From Omnitrophica bacterium GWA2_41_15 (GTDB taxonomy: Bacteria; Omnitrophota; Gorgyraeia; Gorgyraeales; Gorgyraeaceae): 25,638 nt of DNA. A program made the translations under genes and the position numbers. Where the stretch lies: positions 1 through 25,638 of the forward strand of contig CAKKRB010000145.1 in NCBI GenBank assembly GCA_919902485.1, in the 5' to 3' direction. Position 1 is the stretch's first letter. Every line of letters starts with the position of its first letter. Below, in pieces: positions 1 to 7,749 of the stretch. The notes beneath the pieces are model-generated. The model worked only from the letters and a program-made list of their open reading frames with translations. It searched no databases and had not been told where the DNA came from.

Positions 1-709
1 GCCGAATGGATATATCGCTGGGTATTTGTAAATGGAGCCCACCCGGGCTTCCCCTCGACTTCGCTCGGGATGGTTTTAGGTGTGGTGAGCTTGTCGAACC
101 AAAGCCCGGGGTTCCTTGGGCGGAATACTGAGCCCCGATTGCAATCGGGGCGAATGTATAAACAGGCTGCTCTCGCCCCCAGTATATAGTTACATACCTG
201 TCTTCTGTGCCGATATTATGCCTTAATAAATCTTTTTTTTCATTTACTGAACAGGTGATAATCTTGTCTGTAAACGATGCTGCGAAATTTTCCAATCTGC
301 TTAAGAAATATGTTGCCATAGGCCCGAAATAAAAAGGGCGATATATGCTTCCATGGGGAGTATAAAAAATAATCGGGACACCTGCCAGTTTTGAGGCAAC
401 CCTTCCCAAAAATCCAGCTTTAGATGTGTGCGTGTTTATAATATCGAACTTTCTCTTCTTAAGAAAGAAGTATAACTGTATTAGCGCCTTTATATCTTTT
501 AGAAGATGTATCTCGCGGATTAAATCCGGGATAATTATCAAATCCCTGTCCCATCTGGCTGCCATCGCTCTATCGAAATCCTGCGGCCCGCATGCAAAGG
601 TTACATCAAATCTGTTTCTATCCAGGCCGTTTGCGATTGCCAATGCTGTGCCTTGCGCGCCACCAGAAATAAGCCGGGTAATAAGGTGGAGGACTTTAAT
701 CTTTTTCAT
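1..709 (-). CDS. GT4-type glycosyltransferase, N-terminal part, cut by window edge and possibly disrupted
   Basis: Reads from ATG at 709 and stays open to the window edge (236 codons). Residues 1-175 look like the N-terminal Rossmann half of a GT4 glycosyltransferase: a start resembling KVLHLITRLISGGAQ, then INTHTSKAGFLGR, FYTPHG and VNEKKDLLRHNIG, ending in DRYVTIY, where family members continue with NG(I/V)D. From about codon 176 (about 180 downwards) the frame instead reads low-complexity Gly/Ser/Pro/Arg sequence encoded by GC-rich palindromes, so the GT fold appears interrupted. The bases at 1-36 are AT-rich again; one other frame there reads PFTNTQRYIHS, which could be the resumed GT sequence, implying a frameshift. 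The start overlaps the previous gene by 14 nt. It would transfer an activated sugar in the cytoplasm if intact. The N-terminal call is firm; intactness is doubtful. Confidence 0.75.
   Translation of the reverse strand, partial: MKKIKVLHLITRLISGGAQGTALAIANGLDRNRFDVTFACGPQDFDRAMAARWDRDLIIIPDLIREIHLLKDIKALIQLYFFLKKRKFDIINTHTSKAGFLGRVASKLAGVPIIFYTPHGSIYRPFYFGPMATYFLSRLENFAASFTDKIITCSVNEKKDLLRHNIGTEDRYVTIYWGREQPVYTFAPIAIGAQYSAQGTPGFGSTSSPHLKPSRAKSRGSPGGLHLQIPSDISIR
37..121. repeat. REP-like GC-rich inverted repeat
   Basis: Nested inverted repeat. Outer arms are GCCCA (37-41) with TGGGC (117-121); inner arms are CCCGGGCTT (42-50) with AAGCCCGGG (102-110); TGGTT (71-75) pairs with AACCA (97-101). 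The core holds two imperfectly opposed copies of one motif: GAGCGAAGTCGA read on the minus strand and GAGCTTGTCGAA read on the plus strand. The motif pair resembles the REP-type palindromes that are scattered in many bacterial genomes. Base composition is strikingly GC-rich against the AT-rich neighbourhood. It lies inside a glycosyltransferase frame rather than between genes. Confidence 0.7.
132..151. repeat. Perfect 20-bp palindrome
   Basis: GCCCCGATTG followed by its exact reverse complement CAATCGGGGC. It sits next to the REP-like repeat and shares GGGGC with a further hairpin, GGGGCGA (147-153) with TCGCCCC (173-179). The two structures are mutually exclusive. It forms part of the same GC-rich block inside the glycosyltransferase frame. 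Confidence 0.75.
147..179. repeat. Hairpin at the edge of the palindromic block
   Basis: Arms GGGGCGA (147-153) and TCGCCCC (173-179) are perfect 7-bp complements around a 19-nt loop. The right arm abuts the last recognisable glycosyltransferase codons (DRYVTIY, ending near 181), so position 180 probably marks one boundary of the inserted block. Confidence 0.55.
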
Positions 710-1871
710 GCAATATCTCTTTTATCAAACTGGACATCTCTTCTACTCTCGCATCCCATGTATTCTTCTTAGCCAATACCTTCCGTCTTTCAACCAATGC
801 AGGATCCTTGTGTTGCAATGCCTCTTCTATTTTTCTGACAAAATCATATCTGTCATCAGCAATATCTATGAGCCCCTCGCCTATTTCACGGGCCGCTGGA
901 AAATCTGTAGTTATAACTGGCTTGCCGGATGAAAGATGTTCGTAAAGGCGCGTTGGCGCGCACATTCTAATATGCTCGACAACAATGAAAGGCATAATAA
1001 AGGCGTCGATAATCCTGTAATAATCCGGCAGCTGGGAATAAGGCTTCTGCCCAAGAAAATATACATTAGGCAGAGGCTTTAATATATTGACATCAACGTC
1101 TGATTCAACATTACCTATACATACAATCGACCACTCTGGATGTTTCTGGGCAATTAGTTTAATCAAATTCAAATCCATCCAATTGGCAAAGGCTCCTATA
1201 ATAGCTATGATAGGCCTATGAATATTGCGCATATCCACAGGAAGGGGCGTATCATTTGGAAATCCTCTGGTAAAATGTCCATAATCTACGCCGTGGTATA
1301 ATTTATGGATCCTATGGGCATAGAGCTTATGCTTCTGATATAAATTTTCATTTACAGCTAAAACTAAATCCGCGCTTTTTATCAGTGCCCTTTCGGCATC
1401 CATGAAAATCTTATTATTCCCTACAGGGAATGTTGACCATTCATCCATGGAATAATAAATAACCGCTTTTTTCTGCAATTTTTTTAATACGCCTTCCGGC
1501 GGAGGCAGGAAAAATAAAAGTATCGGGTTATTCATAGCCATTTTTTTTATCAACCGCTTTATTAAATGCAAAAATATAAATCTATTTATAGGCAAAAATA
1601 GCCTGGTATTAAGCATCAATGTAATCGGAGAATAGATATAGATTGCTGCCTGTCCTGTGTCTAACTTCTTTATGCCCTTGTTCCAATTCATAAGCCGCTC
1701 TTTTACTCTCTTTATGTGATCACGTTCAAAAGTCGGCCTCCTTGAACCAAGCGTCTCTACAAAAAGGACCTTGTTCTCCTTTGCCAAGCGAATACTTACA
1801 TGCTGGGGCAGGCTTGGGCCCATTTCCCAATCTCCAGAAGAAAATACAATTATATTCTCGCCTTTTATCAT
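696..1871 (-). CDS. GT1/GT4-type glycosyltransferase (TuaH-like)
   Basis: A 391-residue soluble protein with the two-domain GT-B layout. The N-terminal half carries a YYSMDEWS segment (139-146), like the aromatic-x-MD-E/D pattern of TuaH-type teichuronic acid glycosyltransferases. It is followed by SADLVLAVNENL (166-177) and HGVD (193-196). The C-terminal half has IIAIIGAF (221-228) and the nucleotide-sugar-binding stretch PTRLYEHLSSGKPVITTDFP (306-325), with Glu311 as the likely conserved acidic residue. It would add one sugar to a lipid-linked intermediate in the cytoplasm; donor and linkage cannot be read from sequence. One nucleotide separates its ATG from the stop of the preceding gene, and it overlaps the next gene by 14 nt, so translation is probably coupled. 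The family call is good; specificity is unknown. Confidence 0.85.
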   Translation of the reverse strand: MIKGENIIVFSSGDWEMGPSLPQHVSIRLAKENKVLFVETLGSRRPTFERDHIKRVKERLMNWNKGIKKLDTGQAAIYIYSPITLMLNTRLFLPINRFIFLHLIKRLIKKMAMNNPILLFFLPPPEGVLKKLQKKAVIYYSMDEWSTFPVGNNKIFMDAERALIKSADLVLAVNENLYQKHKLYAHRIHKLYHGVDYGHFTRGFPNDTPLPVDMRNIHRPIIAIIGAFANWMDLNLIKLIAQKHPEWSIVCIGNVESDVDVNILKPLPNVYFLGQKPYSQLPDYYRIIDAFIMPFIVVEHIRMCAPTRLYEHLSSGKPVITTDFPAAREIGEGLIDIADDRYDFVRKIEEALQHKDPALVERRKVLAKKNTWDARVEEMSSLIKEILHEKD

Positions 1872-1872
1872 G

Positions 1873-3042
1873 CTATAGCGCCTTAGACGTTGATTTTAAA
1901 ATATCATACACCTTTCTGCCAATAGGTTCCCACATAAGCCCTTCTCTTATAATCCGCTGCCTTCCTTCTTCGCCGAGCCTCTTAGCAAGTTCAGCGTTTT
2001 CCAGAAGAGATACTACCCTGCCTATAATCTCCTGGCCATTGTCCGGGTCAACAAGATAGCCTGTTTTTCCGTCTATGATTGCGTCAGGAATGCCTCCTGT
2101 TCTTGCTCCAATAACAGGTTTTTCGCAACTGTTTGCTTCTAAGTAGGTCAGGCCAAATCCTTCGAAAAGGCCCAGGTCTAATCTTTCTTTGGTCAGCATG
2201 ACAAATATATTACATGCATTATAATATAAAGGCAAGGTCTCGTTATCTATGAACCCTGTGAAAATGACATATTTCTGTAAATCCAATTTCTGCACAAGCG
2301 ATTCCAGCGCGCTTCTGTATTCGCCTGTTCCAATAATCATATATACAATATCAAGAACTTTTTTAAGCAGCTGAGGCATTAGCCTTATCATGGTCTCGTG
2401 GCCTTTATATTCGCTAAGCCGCGAAATGGTTAATAAAATTCTCTTATTTTCCAGGTTATGTTTAGAAACAACATAGGAACAATCGAGATTTGGCTTGAAA
2501 ACATCAATATCTACCCCGTTTGGAATAATCTCGACATTTTCTTCGTCCGCGCCTGATTTAATTACTATTGTTTTTGTGTAGCGGCTGACTGCCAGCACTT
2601 TTTTGGCATTTTTAAAAACCAACCTTTTGATCTTATCGCGAAACAGGCCGTATTTTATTTTATCCCACAAGGTTTTTTTAGCATCCAGGAATTCTGCGCC
2701 GTGCGCATGCAGGACATAGGGTATATCTAAAAGCCTGCTTGTTAAAAAAGTCGCAAACCCTCCCTGGCACCATATAAGGACATAAACCATATCTATCCGA
2801 TAGCGCAATACCAGATATGGCAATGTTAATATGAGTATAATTTCCCTTAAAAAAAATTTATTTGTATAACGGCGGACTAAAAAATTATGCTGCTTGTCAA
2901 ATTCTTTGCCGCCTTTTGTCTTTTGCGCCACAACGATAACTTCTTCGCCCGATTTGTTCAATTGATGAGCCATTTGATAAGAAACCTTTGCTATTCCGCC
3001 GGCTAACGGCGGATAATCAAAAGATAAAATAAGTATTTTCAT
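1873..3042 (-). CDS. GT4 family glycosyltransferase
   Basis: A 389-residue GT-B fold enzyme. The N-terminal glycine-rich loop follows DYPPLAGGIAKVSY (9-22), the acceptor region holds LHAHGAEF (111-118), and the linker has AVSRYTK and NGVD (175-178). The donor-binding domain starts with LTISRLSEYKGHE (204-216). The GT4 E-x7-E motif is complete as Glu294 and Glu302 in EGFGLTYLE, followed by GARTGGIPDAI. All expected landmarks of a retaining GT4 transferase are present and the length is normal. ATG is preceded by a purine-rich GGAAAG stretch. The gap to the preceding gene is 11 nt. The acceptor is presumably the growing lipid-linked oligosaccharide; sugar specificity is not predictable. Confidence 0.92.
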   Translation of the reverse strand: MKILILSFDYPPLAGGIAKVSYQMAHQLNKSGEEVIVVAQKTKGGKEFDKQHNFLVRRYTNKFFLREIILILTLPYLVLRYRIDMVYVLIWCQGGFATFLTSRLLDIPYVLHAHGAEFLDAKKTLWDKIKYGLFRDKIKRLVFKNAKKVLAVSRYTKTIVIKSGADEENVEIIPNGVDIDVFKPNLDCSYVVSKHNLENKRILLTISRLSEYKGHETMIRLMPQLLKKVLDIVYMIIGTGEYRSALESLVQKLDLQKYVIFTGFIDNETLPLYYNACNIFVMLTKERLDLGLFEGFGLTYLEANSCEKPVIGARTGGIPDAIIDGKTGYLVDPDNGQEIIGRVVSLLENAELAKRLGEEGRQRIIREGLMWEPIGRKVYDILKSTSKAL

Positions 3043-3053
3043 ATTTTTCTTTC

Positions 3054-4169
3054 CTATAGGCTGGCGTATAAAGACTCCAACCGTTGGGCATACTGCCTTG
3101 CTTCAAATTTTTCTTTTACACATTCTCTGGCCTTTGCACCTATCAGGCTACGCAATTCTTCATTCTCTATCAACCTGGAAATAGCCTCGGCAAAAGACTT
3201 GGCATCTCCCAGAGTAAAAAGAAGCCCCGTGATACCGTCTTGGATAATCTCTTTTATGCCGCCACTAGCACTGCCAACAACAGGTTTTCCTGTAGACATG
3301 GCTTCAATAAGGGCAATACCGCACGGCTCAAATGGCGAAGCAAACACAACTATATCTAATGCGTTTAAAATTAAATCAATATCCCTCCTTGATCCTAGAA
3401 ATTTGACAATTTTTCCTAAGCCTAAATTACTGGCCATTTTCTCTAATTCACCTTTTAATTCACCGTCGCCTACAATAATCAGCCTTATATTTTTATATTT
3501 CTGGACTAAATAGGTCATTGCCTCTATGCAATAATTCATGCCTTTATTTATGCCTTTGCCCAATGTGCCTACTGAACCTATGATAATTTCATCTTCACTT
3601 AAGCCAAGCGCTTTCCTGATATTATTATAATCGCCTTTTGGTTTAAAAAAGTCTGTCAGAATCGAATTATACATAACAATTATTTTTTTATCTGTGATGC
3701 CGTAATTTTTTATAATCCAATTTTTCATTGCATTTGAATTTGTAATCATCACATCTATAAAAAAAGATGCTAAAAAATTCGCTATCCTATATTTCCAGTT
3801 ATTATTATATATATCGCCTTGCTCAAAGGAAACTATCTTTTTTCTCCAGCTTATTAAAGATGCGGCGCAACCAAGTATTCTAGACCATGTCATATGTGTC
3901 TCTAATATATCAGGCCTTTCATCCTTAAGCATCTTGGTTATTGTGCAGATTGCCGCGCCCCATCTTCTTTTCTTCAGAGCCTCTTGAAGGTTTAAAGAGA
4001 TAACACCTATCCCCAGCTCTTCTATTTCCCTGCCGATTTCAAGCTCGCCTGTCAGAGAGAATACGGTATGAGTATAACTCTTTCGATTGGCGCATTTTAA
4101 TATGGTCAATAGATGCGTCTGTGCGCCTCCTATGGCAAGCGAATCTATCATATGAACTATTTTTTTCAC
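3054..4169 (-). CDS. GT4 family glycosyltransferase, GTG start
   Basis: A 371-residue GT-B protein opening with VHMIDSLAIGGAQTH (5-19), the common GT4 N-terminal loop. FEQGDIYNNNWKYR (115-128) lies at the acceptor site and YNSI at 167-170 takes the place of NGID. SVGTLGKGINKGMNY (199-213) begins the donor domain. E-x7-E is intact as Glu281 and Glu289 in EPCGIALIE, followed by GSASGGIKEII. The start is GTG at 4169, supported by AAGGAG five nucleotides upstream. It overlaps the TGA of the upstream methyltransferase by four nucleotides, so the two are probably translated together. The enzyme should add one sugar residue in the cytoplasm; donor unknown. Confidence 0.92.
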   Translation of the reverse strand: MKKIVHMIDSLAIGGAQTHLLTILKCANRKSYTHTVFSLTGELEIGREIEELGIGVISLNLQEALKKRRWGAAICTITKMLKDERPDILETHMTWSRILGCAASLISWRKKIVSFEQGDIYNNNWKYRIANFLASFFIDVMITNSNAMKNWIIKNYGITDKKIIVMYNSILTDFFKPKGDYNNIRKALGLSEDEIIIGSVGTLGKGINKGMNYCIEAMTYLVQKYKNIRLIIVGDGELKGELEKMASNLGLGKIVKFLGSRRDIDLILNALDIVVFASPFEPCGIALIEAMSTGKPVVGSASGGIKEIIQDGITGLLFTLGDAKSFAEAISRLIENEELRSLIGAKARECVKEKFEARQYAQRLESLYASL

Positions 4170-5035
4170 TGTTTCTCCTTAAAAGCAACTACCGCCAGTG
4201 ACAACCAGCGGCCTTTCTTAAAGCATAACCTCCCCAGCAATAATCTAACAAAAACCAAAACCTTTATGCTTAATTTCCCATTTAAGCCGCACTTTATAAT
4301 CCTAAAAAATAACCCATTGTATTCATCTAAATAAGCTGAAAATCTATAAATCTTCCTTATAGAAAAACCTGACCTCTTGAAAAGGGTATAAAGATTATTC
4401 TCCGAGTAATGAAATAAATGTTCTGCTAATTGCGGAGTGCTAAAATTAGAATATTGCTTTATTCGTTCCTTAGAGAGGCTGCCGAGATTTCCAGTTATGC
4501 AGAAAAATAGCCCATCTTTTTTCAATAATGTATTTATTTTATTCATTTCCTGAACCGGATTATGAAGATGGCTTAAAACATTTCTCATGCTAACAATATC
4601 AAAATATTCTTCAGGAAAAGAACTATCTAAAATGCCGCCTTCAAAGATGTTTACTAAATGATACTTACCCCTTGCATATTTGACTGATGTTTTATTTATT
4701 TCAATACCATGGGGATCGTACCCTGATTCAGCTGCCTGGCTAAGAAATGTGCCTTCTGAACAGCCGATATCTAATATCTTGCCTTTTTCTTTGAATTTTT
4801 TTATTAAGGCAATGTCTAATTTGGCCTTAAGAGCCTTTTCTTCTATTGCAGGAATTTCCCCATGAACTGCCGATGAAGAACTATCGCTGTATTTTTCTTT
4901 CAATTCAGCAAATGAGGGCATTGGATTCACGTATACCAGCCCGCATCTCCTGCATTTTACGGCTTTATAGCCACCCTCTTCTAAAAATAAATCTGCTTCA
5001 TACACGTTGCATAAAACACATTTCATATTTTCCAC
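4166..5035 (-). CDS. Zinc-ribbon class I SAM methyltransferase
   Basis: A 289-residue protein (counted from GTG). Two Cys pairs, C6-x2-C9 and C28-x2-C31-G, form a zinc ribbon at the N-terminus, followed by a Rossmann methyltransferase with motif I ILDIGCSEG (87-95) and an acidic IEIN at the end of strand 2 (111-114). A helical, hydrophobic C-terminal tail follows (about 250-285). Similar Zn-ribbon methyltransferases occur in sugar C- and O-methylation, and the surrounding glycosyltransferases suggest the substrate is a sugar of the repeat unit or its nucleotide precursor; this is inference. The GTG at 5035 is three nucleotides after the previous stop and has AGGGA six nucleotides upstream; ATG at 5026 is an alternative. 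It overlaps the next gene by four nucleotides. Confidence 0.85.
   Translation of the reverse strand: MENMKCVLCNVYEADLFLEEGGYKAVKCRRCGLVYVNPMPSFAELKEKYSDSSSSAVHGEIPAIEEKALKAKLDIALIKKFKEKGKILDIGCSEGTFLSQAAESGYDPHGIEINKTSVKYARGKYHLVNIFEGGILDSSFPEEYFDIVSMRNVLSHLHNPVQEMNKINTLLKKDGLFFCITGNLGSLSKERIKQYSNFSTPQLAEHLFHYSENNLYTLFKRSGFSIRKIYRFSAYLDEYNGLFFRIIKCGLNGKLSIKVLVFVRLLLGRLCFKKGRWLSLAVVAFKEKQ
4175..4180 (-). promoter_or_regulatory. Ribosome binding site deciding a GTG start
   Basis: AAGGAG on the minus strand, five nucleotides before the GTG at 4169. It lies within the last codons of the upstream methyltransferase and supports GTG rather than the later in-frame ATG at codon 7. Confidence 0.7.
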
Positions 5036-5038
5036 TCG

Positions 5039-6310
5039 TTATCCCTTTGGCTTAAACAAAATCTTAATTTTTGATTTAATGCGCTTTCCTAACGACGGGT
5101 ACACAGGCCGGAGTACTTTTGCCAATTGTCCAGATAATTTTCTCATTTTTAACATCGTGAGGCCTTTAGGAATAAAACTTACGCGTGTATTCCAATAACT
5201 AGATAAATCTCGATTAACCACTCTGCCATATTTTCCTGCTATTTCATAAAATTCAGACCCTGGAAATGGCTGGGCATATGAAAACCAGCCGTATTCACAT
5301 ATCGACCGTAATCTCTTGGCAAGTTTAATGGTATCTTTTATAGTTTCTTCGGTTTCTGTAATGTTTCCTATCATAAAAAGAGGGATAGGGCTTAAACCTG
5401 CTCCCTTTATAATCTCAATGGTTTTAATACAATCTTGGATTGTTTGTTGTTTCTTTAAAATCTTAAGCACATCGTTATTACCTGATTCAATCCCTATTTG
5501 AACCTGGCGAAAACCAGCATCTTTCATTTTTTTATACATATCTAAATCATTGATATTTGCATGCGTAAAACAGCTGAATTCTAATTTTAAATTTCTGTTT
5601 TTTATTTCATTGCAAAAACTGATGACTCTATTTTTGTCAAATGTAAATACATCATCTGCGATAAAACAGGATTTAATATCAAATAAATTCACCATCTTTT
5701 CTAAATAATTACATGTGTAACCGACAGAATGGCATCTTACATTACAGCGATAGTCATCCTTTCTGCAAAAAAGGCATTTAAAATAACACCCTCGGCATGT
5801 CAATAGGGTAAAAGGCGCTTCTGAGCGCTGATATAAATTCTTCAATATAGCATCTGAAGGCAGCGGTATTTCGTCCAAGTTTTCTATGCCCTGGCCTTCA
5901 TATATGCCGTTGATGTCTTGAGTATTTATCCTGCAAAATTTTAAAAGCACCTCCTCGCCTTCGCCTTTGATAACCGCATCGCCAAAGCGCAATCCTTCAT
6001 CAGGCAAAGCAGTAAAATGCTGGCCTCCACAGATAATTTTAGCTGAAAACCGCAATTCTTTTAATTTCTTGCCCAATTTAATTGCATCTTTAGACTGTGT
6101 TGACAAGGCGCTGATTCCTATCATGCGAGGTGATAGCTCTTTAATGATCTTTGCACATCTATTTACAGATTCATAATCTTTCATCCTATCGATAATCTTA
6201 ACGCTGAAACCATGTTTCTCTAAATAGGCTGCAATAGAAAGCAAACCATAGGGCAAAGCCCTATAACCATCATCCCTGCCATGAGCCCTTATTAAAACTA
6301 AATCTAACAT
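5039..6310 (-). CDS. B12-binding-type radical SAM protein
   Basis: A 423-residue protein when started at ATG 6310; the frame is open up to 6373, but that longer start would overlap the previous gene by 70 nt, whereas 6310 overlaps it by only 7. The N-terminal domain (about 1-130) has the pattern of a cobalamin-binding domain: PYGLLSIAAYLE (20-31), ISALSTQ, IICGGQH and KGEGEE (115-120). The radical SAM core follows, with Cys175, Cys179 and Cys182 in GCYFKCLFC as the 4Fe-4S cluster ligands. IGIESGNNDVLK and LFMIGNITETEETI are further core landmarks. Family members carry out methylations or rearrangements at unreactive carbons. Here the substrate is plausibly a sugar or lipid-linked intermediate; this is inference. 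Confidence 0.9.
   Translation of the reverse strand: MLDLVLIRAHGRDDGYRALPYGLLSIAAYLEKHGFSVKIIDRMKDYESVNRCAKIIKELSPRMIGISALSTQSKDAIKLGKKLKELRFSAKIICGGQHFTALPDEGLRFGDAVIKGEGEEVLLKFCRINTQDINGIYEGQGIENLDEIPLPSDAILKNLYQRSEAPFTLLTCRGCYFKCLFCRKDDYRCNVRCHSVGYTCNYLEKMVNLFDIKSCFIADDVFTFDKNRVISFCNEIKNRNLKLEFSCFTHANINDLDMYKKMKDAGFRQVQIGIESGNNDVLKILKKQQTIQDCIKTIEIIKGAGLSPIPLFMIGNITETEETIKDTIKLAKRLRSICEYGWFSYAQPFPGSEFYEIAGKYGRVVNRDLSSYWNTRVSFIPKGLTMLKMRKLSGQLAKVLRPVYPSLGKRIKSKIKILFKPKG
5042..5046 (-). promoter_or_regulatory. Ribosome binding site for the zinc-ribbon methyltransferase
   Basis: AGGGA on the minus strand, six nucleotides ahead of GTG 5035 and inside the terminal codons of the preceding radical SAM gene. 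It favours GTG over ATG at 5026, which has only a weaker GGA ahead of it. Confidence 0.5.
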
Positions 6311-7743
6311 ATTCTTAACAATTTTTGGATTAACCGCATTAGCCCAGCTGATAATCTGTGATGATAAAGCCATGTTAAAAAATCAGCTGTTATGCCTTTT
6401 ATGCCATAGTAATCGCGGAGTTTTTCTTTTGTAAGCCATCTATCTAATTTTAATCTTCGCTTCCGTGTATGATTATGAACAATTTTTCGCGCATAACGAA
6501 ATGCCTTTTTTCTTTCTTGAATCGTTAATTCAGGGGTTGCAAATAAAGGCTTGTTTACATGGTGCATAATCGTATCCAGATACTGGGGATGAGGAAAAAT
6601 AAAACAATTTCTTTCTTCAGCCCATCTATAAAGTTCGGTATCTGGAAAAGGGATTAGATTGTAAAAATCTGCGCGGTAGATGGGATATCGCAACGCAAAT
6701 TTTATTGATTCCTCTACATCAGCCCATGTCTCACCTGGTGAGCCGATTAAGAAAAATAACTCTACCCAAAATCCGATACGACATGCCTCTTTTATAGACT
6801 CTTCTATTTTCTCTATTGTTTCACCCTTTTTTAAAATCCCGAGTACCTTATTGCTTGCGGATTCAACACCAAAAGCAAGATGATAGAAACCTGCTTCTTT
6901 CATTCTCTTTAAAAGCTGATTGTCTAATTTATCCGCGCGAATACCATTCCCGCAGCTAATTCTTATCCCTGAAAGCTTCCTCTTTTCTATCTCGTCACAG
7001 ATGTCACATACCCGCTTCTCTATAAAATTAAACGCATCGTCAGCAATGGAAAAATCCCTAAAACCTTTCTTATGCCAAAACTCAATCTCATCTCCTACGC
7101 TATAAGCGCTTCGTGCCCTGAATCTCTTGCCCATTACTGAACCAATAGGACAGAATATGCATTGATACGGGCAACCCCGCGATGTAACTATAGGGATTAT
7201 CTTAGGGTAAGCATCGATGTTAAATCTTTTATATCTTGGAAATGGCATCTTGTCCAAATCCTCTATTAAATCCCTTGGCTGAGTCTGTATTATATCTCTG
7301 TTCTCTTTTCTGTAAATTATACCTGCAATTTCATCAAGAGATTTCCCTTTGCATATTTCAGGCAAAATCTCTTCTCCCTCCATCATAATGCCGATATCTA
7401 TTGCATGGCAATCTAAAAGCGCTTTCTTGCCAAAAGCAGTAATATGAGGCCCTCCTGCCGCAATAGTTAAAGAAGAGAATTCGTTCTTTATCTTAGCTAT
7501 AATTTCATAATTATATTTATATCTAAATGACATCATGCTGTAACCGATCAAATCAGGTTTAAAATTTAAGATGCTCTTTCTCAGGCCGCTATACCCATTG
7601 CCAAGCGCAGGTTCATAAATTTCATTCTCAATGCCGGCATTGTCCAGGCATTCAGATATATACCCTAATCCTGTATGCAAGTTTAAGAATTTATGAAGGG
7701 ATGTAGGATACTCGGCATTTACTAATAGAACTTTGTTAAACAT
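6304..7743 (-). CDS. B12-binding-type radical SAM protein
   Basis: A 479-residue protein. The N-terminal cobalamin-type domain (about 1-135) shows HTGLGYISECLDNAG (23-37), IGYSMMSF, AAGGPH (95-100) and MMEGEEILPEI (120-130). The radical SAM domain carries Cys191, Cys195 and Cys198 in RGCPYQCIFC, followed by ADDAFNF, FGVESASNKVLGILKKGET and FFLIGSPGETWADVEES. A basic helical tail of about 100 residues closes the protein. A GAGGAAAT box lies directly ahead of the ATG. It shares its architecture with the gene downstream, and the two overlap by a few nucleotides, so they probably work in one modification step or in successive steps. Activity on carbohydrate is inferred only from the neighbourhood. 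Confidence 0.92.
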   Translation of the reverse strand: MFNKVLLVNAEYPTSLHKFLNLHTGLGYISECLDNAGIENEIYEPALGNGYSGLRKSILNFKPDLIGYSMMSFRYKYNYEIIAKIKNEFSSLTIAAGGPHITAFGKKALLDCHAIDIGIMMEGEEILPEICKGKSLDEIAGIIYRKENRDIIQTQPRDLIEDLDKMPFPRYKRFNIDAYPKIIPIVTSRGCPYQCIFCPIGSVMGKRFRARSAYSVGDEIEFWHKKGFRDFSIADDAFNFIEKRVCDICDEIEKRKLSGIRISCGNGIRADKLDNQLLKRMKEAGFYHLAFGVESASNKVLGILKKGETIEKIEESIKEACRIGFWVELFFLIGSPGETWADVEESIKFALRYPIYRADFYNLIPFPDTELYRWAEERNCFIFPHPQYLDTIMHHVNKPLFATPELTIQERKKAFRYARKIVHNHTRKRRLKLDRWLTKEKLRDYYGIKGITADFLTWLYHHRLSAGLMRLIQKLLRIC

Positions 7744-7749
7744 ATTTCC

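Noticed and set aside
426..932. Plus-strand open frame of 168 codons
   Set aside because: It lies opposite two clear minus-strand glycosyltransferase genes, has no recognisable domain and no ribosome binding site.
6311..6373. Longer N-terminus of the second radical SAM gene
   Set aside because: It would overlap the first radical SAM gene by 70 nt, and the extra 21 residues precede the conserved start of the cobalamin-type domain.
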